Assembly: GCF_000380085.1 (NCBI RefSeq)
Contig: NZ_KB904557.1
Coordinates: 62,001-126,000, forward strand
From: Streptococcus merionis DSM 19192
GTDB lineage: Bacteria > Bacillota > Bacilli > Lactobacillales > Streptococcaceae
DNA length: 64,000 nt
Reading direction: 5' to 3'
Notes under the pieces: model-generated
Told to the model about the DNA's origin: nothing
Databases searched by the model: none
The model's input: the letters and a program-made list of their open reading frames with translations, nothing else
Made by a program: the position numbers and the translations under genes
Shown: positions 36,129-44,324 of the stretch, one piece after another
Layout: each line of letters begins with the position of its first letter
Numbering within the stretch: position 1 is the stretch's first letter

Positions 36129-39100
36129 TTAACTTCTTTTGCGCTTGTAGACTACAATAGCAAGGAGAGTTATGAGGGATAAACCTGTTAGTGTCAAGAC
36201 TGTACCGCTTTCTGCGTTTGTCTTAGGCAATTTAGGTCCTTTAGGCTCTTTTGGCTTCGGTTTACGAATCGTGACTGTTTGGTCTGTATCATTGATATCT
36301 TCATGGGCTGCAACTTGTTTTCCTTCGTGGAAGAGTTTTTCAAAGGCGACAAGTTTTGTATCGCTTTGGAAGTGTTTCGCATCCACTGTGACGCTCAATT
36401 CAACTTGACCATTTGCTTTTTCAGCTACAAATTCTTTTTCAACCGTAATTGGCTTACCATCAATCAGGAATGGCTTGCCAGTTGCCTTATCCATCCATGT
36501 CAATTTAGCAACATACTTCTTGCCTGCGATGAGGTTCTTGTACACGATGCGGTCTGTCAATGTCAATTTACCAGTTGCTTCAGCGGATTTCTGTCCATTG
36601 ACTTTCGCTTCTGTTTTCACAGTTGGCTTCTCAGGCGTTGGAGGCGTTGGCTTCCTGCGGTCTGTAACAGCAATCTTGCTACCCTCAGCCTTGACAATAT
36701 CATCCTCAGCAACTTTGGTTACTGTGATATTACCATCTTGGCCAACCGTAAATTCAATATCTGTAACTGCTAAATAGCCGTCTGGGGCTGCCTCTTCATG
36801 GAAGATATAGTTACCTGGAAGTAGACTTAAAACTTTTGGAGTGTCTCCTGATGTCCATGTAATTGTAGAGAGTTTTTCGCCACCATCTTTATTTTCGATG
36901 AGGTTTGAACCATCTGCTGTACGAACAGTAATCTTAGCACCAGGTAATTCTTTACCACCTAAGTCAGTCTTGCTGACGATAATTGACTTAAAGTCTTCAA
37001 CGATGACAACCGCTTGGTCAACGTCGTTAATATCTTCGTGTCCACCAACTTGAGCGCCGTCCAAGAGAAGTTTTTCAAAGGCTACTAAGGTTGTCTTCTT
37101 AGTGAAGTGTCTCGCTTCAACATCAACTGACAATTCTTCTTCACCATCTGCTTTTTCAGCTACAAAAGTCTTCTCAACTGTTACTGGTTGACCTTCAACA
37201 AGGAATGGTTGACCTGTTGCCTTATCCATCCAAGTTAATTGAAGGGTATAGGTCTTACCAATGACTAGATTCTTATAAGAAACTGTATCTTTAAGAGTAA
37301 TCGTACCAGTTGCGATAGCTTGCTTAGCATCGTTTACCTTGGCAAGAGTTTTCACTTCTGGTTTTGGCTCACGGACCGTAACGGTTTGGTCTTCATCTTC
37401 AATATCTTTGTGAGCTGCGACTTCAATACCATTGCGTTGCAATTCTTCAAAGGCTACCAATTTAGTTTCACCTTGGAAGTATTTCGCATCCACTTCAACA
37501 CTGAGTTCTACTTGTCCGTCTGCTTCTTCGGCTACGAAGGTTGTTTCAGCAGTTACCGGCTGACCTTCAACAAGGAACGGTTGACCTGTTGCCTTATCCA
37601 TCCATACCAGTTTAGCAGTGTATTCCTTACCTTTAATAAGGTTTTTATATTTGACAACGTCCGTCAATGTAACTTTACCAGTTGGTTCGGCTAGTTTTTG
37701 ACCGTTGACTTTTGCTTCTGTCTTCACAGTCGGTTTCTTACGGTCAGTAATCGTGATTTTACCACCGTTAGATTTCACTTCATCATCTTCAGCAACTTTT
37801 GTTACAGTGACATTACCGTCTTTATCAACTGTAAATTCAATATCTGTAACAGTAACATATCCGTCTGGAGCGGATTCTTCATGGAAGATGTAGTTACCTG
37901 GAAGTAGATTTAAAACTTTTGGCGTATTGCTAGATTCCCATGTGATTGTAGAGAGTTTTTCACCGCCATCTTTGTTTTCGATGAGGTTTGAACTATCTGC
38001 TGTACGAACAGTGATGGTAGCGCCCGGTAATTCTGTACCACCCAAGTCAGTCTTGCTGACTGTGACTGGTTTGAAATCTTCACCAACAACAACTGTTTGG
38101 TCAACATCATTGATGTCTTCGTGAGCTGCAATTTCTTTATTATTGTTAAATAATTTTTCAAAGGCTACTAGGGTTGTCTGCTTCGTAAAGTTAGCTGCAT
38201 CCACCTCGACACTAAGTTCAACTTCACCATCTGATGATGTTGCAGTGAACGTTTTCTCAGCTGTCACTGGCTGACCGTTTGCAAGGAATGGAGCTTTTGT
38301 ATCTTTGTCCATCCATGTCAATTGAAGTTTGTATTCTTTGCCAACAACGAGCTTGCTATAAGCCACTTTATCTGTCAAGACGATCTTATCTTGTGCAATG
38401 GTTTGTTTTTCACCATTTGCCAATGCAGTTGTCTTCAGGTCTGCTTTTGGTGTTTTGACAACAACCGTTTGATCTACATCATTGATATCTTCATGGGCTG
38501 CCACTTCAACTTTATCTTGATAAAGCTTTTCAAAAGCGACTAATTTAGTTTCGCCTTGGAAATCTTTGGCATCAACAGTGACACTGAGTTCGATTTCACC
38601 ATCAGCTTGACCAGCAATAAATTCTTTCTCAGCTGTTACTTCCTTACCATTGATAAGGAATGGTTTGTTCGTTTTCTTATCCATCCAAGTCAACTTAGCG
38701 ACATATTTCTTACCTACGATGAGGTCTTTATATTTCACTACGTCAGTTAAGTTTACCTTACCAGTTGGCACGGCTTCTTTTTGGCCATTGACTTTTGCTT
38801 CAGTCTTCACAGTTGGTTTCTTACGGTCAGCAATCGTAACCTGACTACCTTCGGCCTTAACGATGTCATCTTCTGCGACTTTCGTTACAGTCACCTTACC
38901 GTCGCTATCAACTGTAAATTCAACATCTGTAACTGTTAAGAATCCTTCTGGAGCTGATTCTTCGTGGAAGATATACTTCCCAGCCAAGAGATTCAAGACT
39001 TTTGGTGTTTTACCTGAAACCCAATCAATGCTTGCGACGCGTTTGCCTTTATCATCTTCGATTAATTTAGAATTGTCAGCAGATTTTACGGTAATCTTAG

Positions 39101-42100
39101 CTCCTTCAATTTCTTCACCACCAAGATTGGTCTTGCTGAAAGTAATTGGCTTGAAGCGTTCTTTAATAAAGACAGCTTGATCTGCATCATTGATATCTTC
39201 ATGAGCTGCAACTTGGACATCGTTTTGGAAAAGTTTTTCATAGGCAACCAAGTGGGTGTCAGCTGTGAAATGGTTAGCCTCAACATCTATACTTAATTCT
39301 TCTTCACCATTTGCAGCAGTCGGTGTGAAGACTTTTTCGGTAGTCAGTGCTTTACCATCCACCATGACTGGTTGACCAGTAGCTTTATCCATCCAAGTTA
39401 ATTGGAGTTTGTATTCTTTGCCGACAATCAATTTCTTGTAAGAAACTTTGTCAGTCAACTTGATAGTTCCTTCAGCGACAGCTTCTTTTTTACCGTTTAC
39501 GTTAGCAACAGTTCCTAAGTCAGATTTTGGCGTTTTGACAACAACCGTTTGGTCTTCATCGTCAATTTCCTTGTGAGCGGCTACTTCAATACCATTACGA
39601 TACACTTCTTCAAAAGCAACCAGTCTTGTTTCACCTTGGAAATCTTTGGCATCGACTGTGACGCTAAGTTCGATTTGCCCATCAGCTTCTGCTGCTGTGA
39701 ATTTTTTCTCAGCAGTGAGTTCTTTACCATTGACCATAAATGGTTGATTGGTTGCCTTGTTCATCCAAACAAGTTTAGCAGTGTACTCTTTACCTTTAAT
39801 AAGGTTTTTGTACTTAACAACGTCTGTCAAGACAACTTTGCCTGTTGGTTCGTCTTCTTTTTTGTTATTGACTTTTGCTTCTGTCTTCACAGATGGTTTC
39901 TTGCGGTCAGTAATGGTAATCTTGCCACCTTCAGACTTCACAACATCGTCTTCTGCAACTCGATCAACGGTTACTTTACCATCTTTGTCAACCGTAAACT
40001 CAATATCTGTCACGGTCACATATCCGTCTGGAGCTGATTCTTCATGGAAGAGGTATTTCCCTTGGCGCAACTTCAAGACTTTTGGCGTATCAGTAGATTC
40101 CCATGCTACTTCTGCTTTTGTTGTACCATCTTCATCTTTGATAAGCGGTGTCCCATCAATAGACTTAACAGAGACTTTTGCACCTGGTAGTTCTTTACCT
40201 CCAAGATCAACCTTGCTCACTGTCACATCATGGTACTTGTAATCATCTACCATTGTGATAATTTGATCGCTACCTTCAAGTGTGACATTACCACCAATGA
40301 CTTTGCCATCGTCAGTCACTTCAAACTCGATTGTTGTAGCAAGAACATAGCCTTCTGGAGCAGCGGTTTCAATCAGTTTGTACTTACCTGGTTGAATCGT
40401 AATTTCTTTTGTTGAACCATCTGAGTCCCATTCTTGAACTACTGAGTTATCCTCAGTTTTAACAACCTTCAAGTGGGCCCCTGCTAATTCAGCACCTGCG
40501 ATATCTGTTTTCTTGAATTTAAGAGGTACTTCTTTTGGTGTATATGTGTTTATCACATTCATACCATTTGGTACAGAAGTGTAGTTTTCAGGAACGTCTA
40601 CTTCTTTCACACTGTAATTTACCAAAACAGGTTGACCGTTTTCATCCAAGACAATTTGCTTAGCCACTGGGTCGAACTTATACTTGGTAAGGCCTGTAAA
40701 TTCATACTTCCATTTACCATCTGCACCAGGAGTAACTGTTTTCTTTTGATCTGGAACTTCAACACCATCTGCCAAGAGTTGTACTTCAATCTGTGCAGGA
40801 CGTTTAGCAGGATCGTCATTGACCCAAGTCTTCTCACCAGAAACGCTTGTTTCTTCTTTTTTATTCAAGATATTCGGTGCAACAACAGCATCTGGGTCTG
40901 GTTGAACTGGAACGTTCGTTGAATTTTTATCAACTGTATAGCCAAGCGGAGGGTTGATTTCTTTTAGGATATATTTCTTTCGTGGGTTTAAGGTCATCTG
41001 AGAGAGACCTTCCCCGTTTTCATTTGTAGTGATAACTTCTTTCTTCTCTACAAATTCTTTCCCTGTCTCATCATCTGCTTCCCAAAGTTCAAACTGAGCT
41101 TTAGGCAACTTAACAGTCGGGTCAGCCGCATCAATTTTGATGACCTTAACTTTTCCTTTTTCGCCCTGTGCTGTACCACCTGAGTCAGCACTTCGGAATG
41201 ATTGTTCGACCTTAAAGTTTCCTTGTTCGGTCTTCAAAGTGATCGAATTAGCGATTTTAGTCCCTGGAACATAGGTAGATTGATAACGGACTTCATAAGA
41301 TTTACCCTGTTTTAATCCCTCTGCCACTTGTGGGATCTTTGTTAAATCAACTGTAAAGCTCTTATTGTCAGGACCGAATTGAACATGTTGTGAAAAATTA
41401 ATGATATCTCCAACACGACCTGTGTTCCCACCAATTTCGTTATAATTGACTTCATAAATCTCAAAAGTACCTGGGATGTATTGCAGACTCGGGTTTTTGC
41501 CTTCAACATCTTTTAGTTCATCCCCAACGATTGCTTGATAGAATTTCCCTTTTTTGTGGTTGAGACGTACATACCACCAGATCTTACCACTCCCTAGGGT
41601 CTCCTTATCACTGTCTGAGCCCCATTTATGAAGCGTTTCATTTTCAATTTTTTTAGGTCCAGTTCCAATATGAATCTTTCCGTTTTCAATCGGGACGACT
41701 TTCCCACCAATTTGGACAGAAATTGGTATTTCTGATCCCGATTGAACGCGCTGACGGTTTAATTCCGCACTCAGCTGCAATGTCCCCTTAACATTGTAGA
41801 GACCTTCAACTGCTTTTGTAAAGGTCACCTTAACCGTTCCACCAGAGTTATCGTCTTTTGGAGTGATGACCCCTTTTCCGGCTACATTTCCTTTGTCATC
41901 GTAGACGTCAAATTCATTAGCAGACCCACTTTTAGGGAAGTGGAACTCATCTGGAAGCTGTACAATAAAATAGTCACCTTCTTTAATGTTGTTTTGAGCT
42001 GCGGTTGCATCCCAATTCATCCTTAATAAGAAAGTACTCCACCATCTGATAGCATTGGTCTGAGAATCTCCGTAAGGTTTCCCATCAGTCGTTGTGACGC

Positions 42101-42230
42101 TCAACTCATCAACGACTATTTGAGGAGATATTTCTGTAGCAGCCGACACTTGCGCGGCTCCTAGGGGTAGCAAAGAACTGATAATCATCATCAAGGTGAC
42201 TATCGCTCTCATAAGATTTCTTTTTGTCAT
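36129..42230 (-). CDS. giant LPXTG-like surface adhesin with SpaA and VaFE (Thr-Gln ester) repeats
   Basis: 2033 residues. A signal peptide (cleavage near SAA, about residue 31) is followed by a ligand-binding region of about 310 residues resembling SdrG-type Ig-like domains, a SpaA-like domain (KVIKIDAADP), a Cna-B domain (SGEKTWVNDD) and another SpaA domain. Then comes a 360-residue unit, SpaA + VaFE + VaFE, present three times and a fourth time without its last VaFE. VaFE domains show the paired Thr (VKTEAKVN), the LVAFE signature and Gln (DxDQTV) that form internal ester bonds; SpaA domains show the Lys (SKxDLGG) and Glu (FHEESAPDGY) of isopeptide bonds. The end is LPKTN, a hydrophobic helix and KRKRS, for sortase anchoring. 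The LPKTN motif is not canonical. A long cross-linked stalk is implied. Ligand unknown. Its promoter is probably phase variable. Confidence 0.93.
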   Translation of the reverse strand: MTKRNLMRAIVTLMMIISSLLPLGAAQVSAATEISPQIVVDELSVTTTDGKPYGDSQTNAIRWWSTFLLRMNWDATAAQNNIKEGDYFIVQLPDEFHFPKSGSANEFDVYDDKGNVAGKGVITPKDDNSGGTVKVTFTKAVEGLYNVKGTLQLSAELNRQRVQSGSEIPISVQIGGKVVPIENGKIHIGTGPKKIENETLHKWGSDSDKETLGSGKIWWYVRLNHKKGKFYQAIVGDELKDVEGKNPSLQYIPGTFEIYEVNYNEIGGNTGRVGDIINFSQHVQFGPDNKSFTVDLTKIPQVAEGLKQGKSYEVRYQSTYVPGTKIANSITLKTEQGNFKVEQSFRSADSGGTAQGEKGKVKVIKIDAADPTVKLPKAQFELWEADDETGKEFVEKKEVITTNENGEGLSQMTLNPRKKYILKEINPPLGYTVDKNSTNVPVQPDPDAVVAPNILNKKEETSVSGEKTWVNDDPAKRPAQIEVQLLADGVEVPDQKKTVTPGADGKWKYEFTGLTKYKFDPVAKQIVLDENGQPVLVNYSVKEVDVPENYTSVPNGMNVINTYTPKEVPLKFKKTDIAGAELAGAHLKVVKTEDNSVVQEWDSDGSTKEITIQPGKYKLIETAAPEGYVLATTIEFEVTDDGKVIGGNVTLEGSDQIITMVDDYKYHDVTVSKVDLGGKELPGAKVSVKSIDGTPLIKDEDGTTKAEVAWESTDTPKVLKLRQGKYLFHEESAPDGYVTVTDIEFTVDKDGKVTVDRVAEDDVVKSEGGKITITDRKKPSVKTEAKVNNKKEDEPTGKVVLTDVVKYKNLIKGKEYTAKLVWMNKATNQPFMVNGKELTAEKKFTAAEADGQIELSVTVDAKDFQGETRLVAFEEVYRNGIEVAAHKEIDDEDQTVVVKTPKSDLGTVANVNGKKEAVAEGTIKLTDKVSYKKLIVGKEYKLQLTWMDKATGQPVMVDGKALTTEKVFTPTAANGEEELSIDVEANHFTADTHLVAYEKLFQNDVQVAAHEDINDADQAVFIKERFKPITFSKTNLGGEEIEGAKITVKSADNSKLIEDDKGKRVASIDWVSGKTPKVLNLLAGKYIFHEESAPEGFLTVTDVEFTVDSDGKVTVTKVAEDDIVKAEGSQVTIADRKKPTVKTEAKVNGQKEAVPTGKVNLTDVVKYKDLIVGKKYVAKLTWMDKKTNKPFLINGKEVTAEKEFIAGQADGEIELSVTVDAKDFQGETKLVAFEKLYQDKVEVAAHEDINDVDQTVVVKTPKADLKTTALANGEKQTIAQDKIVLTDKVAYSKLVVGKEYKLQLTWMDKDTKAPFLANGQPVTAEKTFTATSSDGEVELSVEVDAANFTKQTTLVAFEKLFNNNKEIAAHEDINDVDQTVVVGEDFKPVTVSKTDLGGTELPGATITVRTADSSNLIENKDGGEKLSTITWESSNTPKVLNLLPGNYIFHEESAPDGYVTVTDIEFTVDKDGNVTVTKVAEDDEVKSNGGKITITDRKKPTVKTEAKVNGQKLAEPTGKVTLTDVVKYKNLIKGKEYTAKLVWMDKATGQPFLVEGQPVTAETTFVAEEADGQVELSVEVDAKYFQGETKLVAFEELQRNGIEVAAHKDIEDEDQTVTVREPKPEVKTLAKVNDAKQAIATGTITLKDTVSYKNLVIGKTYTLQLTWMDKATGQPFLVEGQPVTVEKTFVAEKADGEEELSVDVEARHFTKKTTLVAFEKLLLDGAQVGGHEDINDVDQAVVIVEDFKSIIVSKTDLGGKELPGAKITVRTADGSNLIENKDGGEKLSTITWTSGDTPKVLSLLPGNYIFHEEAAPDGYLAVTDIEFTVGQDGNITVTKVAEDDIVKAEGSKIAVTDRRKPTPPTPEKPTVKTEAKVNGQKSAEATGKLTLTDRIVYKNLIAGKKYVAKLTWMDKATGKPFLIDGKPITVEKEFVAEKANGQVELSVTVDAKHFQSDTKLVAFEKLFHEGKQVAAHEDINDTDQTVTIRKPKPKEPKGPKLPKTNAESGTVLTLTGLSLITLLAIVVYKRKRS
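36290..40240 (-). repeat. 1.08-kb coding tandem repeats in the adhesin
   Basis: SpaA domains of the unit start near 40230, 39155, 38075 and 36997, a period of 1075-1080 bases (about 360 codons). The units are diverged but clearly homologous, and units 3 and 4 are close to identical in stretches such as the SpaA segment with ENKDGGEKLSTITW. Copy number could change by recombination. Confidence 0.85.
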
Positions 42231-42308
42231 AAAAAACCTTCCTTCTGTACAAAATTTGGTTTTAGGACACGCAAAAAAAACGTGAATTTTTTAACTTGTA
42301 CTGAAGCT

Positions 42309-42339
42309 ATTATACCCCCCCCCCCCCCAATTTTGTCAA
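42309..42339 (-). promoter_or_regulatory. probable phase-variable promoter with poly-G spacer
   Basis: Minus strand: -35 TTGACA (42339-42334), five bases AAATT, fourteen G (42328-42315), -10 TATAAT (42314-42309). Both hexamers are perfect; the spacer is 19, against an optimum of 17. A homopolymer in the spacer changes length by slippage, shifting promoter strength. Transcription would begin near 42302, and AAGGAAGG precedes the adhesin ATG at 42230. The remaining 42340-42614 shows no gene. Confidence 0.85.
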
Positions 42340-42614
42340 CATATTTATGTACTTTTAGTTAAGCTTTTCACCTTTTAACGTGTGTGGGAGGGAGGAGGGG
42401 GACATTATGCCTAACCTTTTCTAAATAGGATTGGTACTCAGCTGGAATGAGATAAGAAAATTAGAACTAGAGCCAATGCTCCTTTACAGCGGATAATAAC
42501 ATCAGACTTTGCTTTTCGAAGAGCATGAACAAATTTTTTGCTAAACGAACAAAAAAGGGGTCTGAGTACTTTTTTGACATAGCTCTCACATGCTATTTAA
42601 TTATCTCTGTACTG

Positions 42615-42623
42615 TGGTATAAT
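42615..42623 (+). promoter_or_regulatory. extended -10 promoter for DUF4145 gene
   Basis: TGTGGTATAAT with TG one base ahead of TATAAT (42618-42623). It gives a leader of about 20 bases and fixes the gene start at 42651 rather than 42525. Confidence 0.65.
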
Positions 42624-42650
42624 AAAATCAAAAATGATTGGAGAAATCTT

Positions 42651-43361
42651 ATGGAATTCGATTCTTCTAAGTTGACTCTAGGTGGCGGATTTGCTGGTAA
42701 TTCTAAAGCCTTTCAGTGTCCTTCATGTTCAGGTTTTTCTTCCCACTTATGGAGATACGAACCCGTTGACATAATTGGAGATGCTAATGACTCTATCAAA
42801 TTCATTATAATTGCACAATGTCAGGCATGTGATGATTTTTCTGCTTGGATAACAAACGAAATCACAATAGCACATATACCTCACAAAAGATTAGATATCA
42901 AAGATGTCTCATTTAAGTTAATTTTTCCGCATATTTCTGAAGGAATACCTAAACCTAATAACGATATGCCTGATGAAGTAAAGGAGATATACAAAGAAGC
43001 TGGTGAAGTTCTGGATGCCTCACCTAGAGCTTCTGCCGCTCTATCTCGTTTAGCCATTGAAAAGCTCGTCACTCATCTAGGCGCTACAGGTAGAGATTTA
43101 AACGCGCAAATAGGAGATCTAGTCTCAAAAGGAATGCCTGTACGAATTCAACAAATGCTGGACAGTGTTAGAGTAATCGGAAACAACGCCGTTCACCCTG
43201 GTCAAATTAATATCGAAGATAATAAAGAACTTGCACTGTCGCTACTACAATTTGTCAATTTAATTGTAGATAGTCAAATTACTCAGCCCAAAAAAATATC
43301 CGAAATATATAATTCTTTGCCTAAATCTTATAGAAAGTCAATCGAAAATAGAGATAGCTAA
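42651..43361 (+). CDS. DUF4145 domain protein with zinc ribbon
   Basis: 236 residues from ATG 42651 (MEFDSSKLTL), which has TTGGAGAA ahead; a longer frame from 42525 would overlap the promoter. The N-terminal third has two cysteine pairs (CPSCSG and CQAC), a probable zinc ribbon. The rest matches DUF4145: ASPRASAALSRLAIEKLV, GDLVSKGMPVRIQQMLDSVRVIGNNAVHPG. This domain occurs alone and in restriction or defence proteins; its function is unknown. The gene is AT-rich, lies in a decayed accessory region, and may protect a mobile element or the host. Confidence 0.75.
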   Translation: MEFDSSKLTLGGGFAGNSKAFQCPSCSGFSSHLWRYEPVDIIGDANDSIKFIIIAQCQACDDFSAWITNEITIAHIPHKRLDIKDVSFKLIFPHISEGIPKPNNDMPDEVKEIYKEAGEVLDASPRASAALSRLAIEKLVTHLGATGRDLNAQIGDLVSKGMPVRIQQMLDSVRVIGNNAVHPGQINIEDNKELALSLLQFVNLIVDSQITQPKKISEIYNSLPKSYRKSIENRDS

Positions 43362-43461
43362 TTCGTATTTCCTCCATTTCATAATCTACCGTGCCACAAA
43401 CGATACTACCAATAAACCAAACAACCATTTCATATTGTTTTCCTAAGCAAATGGTGGCATA

Positions 43462-43620
43462 CTAAAGATAAGAGGTCGGACTTTCCTCCTTTTTCTTTTG
43501 TAAGTTCCGCTTATACTCAAGCACTTGTTTGTGCCATAAACGAGCTTCTCTTACTAAGCCTATCAGGACAAGTGCGACGGCTAAATCGTGTTCTGGTAGA
43601 TTTTTCAGTATATCCACCAT
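43462..43620 (-). CDS. small 52-residue protein, divergent from repressor
   Basis: An intact 53-codon frame beginning MVDILKNLPEHDLAVALVL and ending SPTSYL, with AAGGAG 9 bases ahead. It has a hydrophobic central stretch (LAVALVLIGLV) and a basic tail (KRNLQKKKEE). I do not recognise it. It reads away from the Cro/CI-like gene at 43767 and shares the operator-bearing gap, as early genes of phages or integrative elements do. Downstream on the same strand a 15-codon hydrophobic frame (43386-43433) might also be translated, but evidence is thin. Confidence 0.55.
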   Translation of the reverse strand: MVDILKNLPEHDLAVALVLIGLVREARLWHKQVLEYKRNLQKKKEESPTSYL

Positions 43621-43674
43621 TTGCTTTTTCTCCTTGTTTTATTTGGTCAATCCCTTGATTTTGATTATTTTATA

Positions 43675-43688
43675 TACGAATTTTCATA
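43675..43688. promoter_or_regulatory. operator candidate O2 for the Cro/CI-like repressor
   Basis: TACGAATTTTCATA is an imperfect version of the 14-bp palindrome at 43726-43739. It lies close to the promoter region of the divergent small gene (TATAAA-like sequence at 43670). Confidence 0.45.
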
Positions 43689-43719
43689 CATCATCAACAG
43701 AAAATTTTACTTTTTTCTA

Positions 43720-43748
43720 TTTACCTACGATTTTTCGTATGGTATAAT
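43720..43748 (+). promoter_or_regulatory. repressor promoter with operator in its spacer
   Basis: -35 TTTACC (43720-43725), 17-base spacer, -10 TATAAT (43743-43748). The palindrome TACGA-TTTT-TCGTA (43726-43739) fills most of the spacer, so a bound dimer would block RNA polymerase. This predicts autorepression by the protein encoded at 43767. Confidence 0.65.
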
Positions 43749-43766
43749 AAGTAAAGAGGTATCAAT

Positions 43767-44135
43767 ATGAATGAAACAGAATTAAAACGGATAATAGAAT
43801 ATAAATACGGAAGCGTGAGAGCGTTCGCAATAGAAAACGATATCCCGTATACAACAATGAGGTCTATACTAGAACGTGGTATCTTAAACGCAAAAGCTGA
43901 AACGATATTCAAAATTTGTAGAGTATTAAACATTAAACCAGAATATATTGAAGGTGTTGATTTAGAATTCGCTCCTCACTCCTCCTCACCCCCTCAGAAT
44001 GGCGTTCTAAGCAAGATAAACGACAAGGTAGCGCAGTTATCCTCCGATGGTCAAAAAAGCGTCCTACGCTACGCTAGCGATCTCCTAGAGCAAGAAGAAG
44101 CCGAGGTAGCTATTTCTGAACCAGCCATTTTCTAA
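43767..44135 (+). CDS. Cro/CI-type helix-turn-helix regulator
   Basis: 122 residues. The N-terminal DNA-binding domain (about 1-65) has an atypical XRE-like helix-turn-helix: GSVRAFAIENDIPYTTMRSIL and ETIFKICRVLNIKPEYI. The C-terminal part (KINDKVAQLSSDGQKSVLRYASDLL) resembles the multimerisation helix of short phage repressors; there is no peptidase domain. Own promoter with embedded operator. It probably controls itself and the divergent small gene. It has the form of a prophage or integrative element repressor, although the rest of such an element is lost. Confidence 0.8.
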   Translation: MNETELKRIIEYKYGSVRAFAIENDIPYTTMRSILERGILNAKAETIFKICRVLNIKPEYIEGVDLEFAPHSSSPPQNGVLSKINDKVAQLSSDGQKSVLRYASDLLEQEEAEVAISEPAIF

Positions 44136-44229
44136 GATTTTTAATGTCATTGGTAGCTTTACACCAGTGAAGAGGTAGGAAAGCTTGAAAAAACTATTTT
44201 TTGCCAACAATGCAACTATTTTAAAAACT

Positions 44230-44319
44230 AATTATTGTCAAAATGATGTTTTTGTCAATAATGATGAAAAACGAAGGAGAAATTATTGTCAAAATGATGT
44301 TTTTGTCAATAATGATGAA
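44230..44319. repeat. two 39-bp direct repeats in front of fic
   Basis: Identical 39-base copies at 44230-44268 and 44281-44319, 51 bases apart. Each is itself nearly palindromic: ATTATTGTCAAAA, five bases, TTTTTGTCAATAAT. On the minus strand each carries TTGACA-like boxes. The second copy ends 5 bases before the fic ATG and separates GAAGGAG from it. Possible operator pair or a duplicated leader. Confidence 0.75.
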
Positions 44320-44324
44320 TTGAC

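Noticed and set aside
36290..40240. Regular repeats considered as CRISPR or intergenic satellite
   Set aside because: The repeats are 1.08 kb, diverged and coding, with conserved domains.
36129..42230. Many long plus-strand frames opposite the adhesin
   Set aside because: They recur with the 1.08-kb repeat, lack ribosome sites and mirror the codon bias of the real gene; they are shadows.
42315..42328. Poly-C run considered as a mere assembly artefact
   Set aside because: Length may be misread, but its exact placement between perfect -35 and -10 boxes of the adhesin gene makes a biological role more likely; the exact count remains uncertain.
42525..42650. Longer N-terminus for the DUF4145 protein
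   Set aside because: An extended -10 promoter lies inside it and a good ribosome site precedes ATG 42651.
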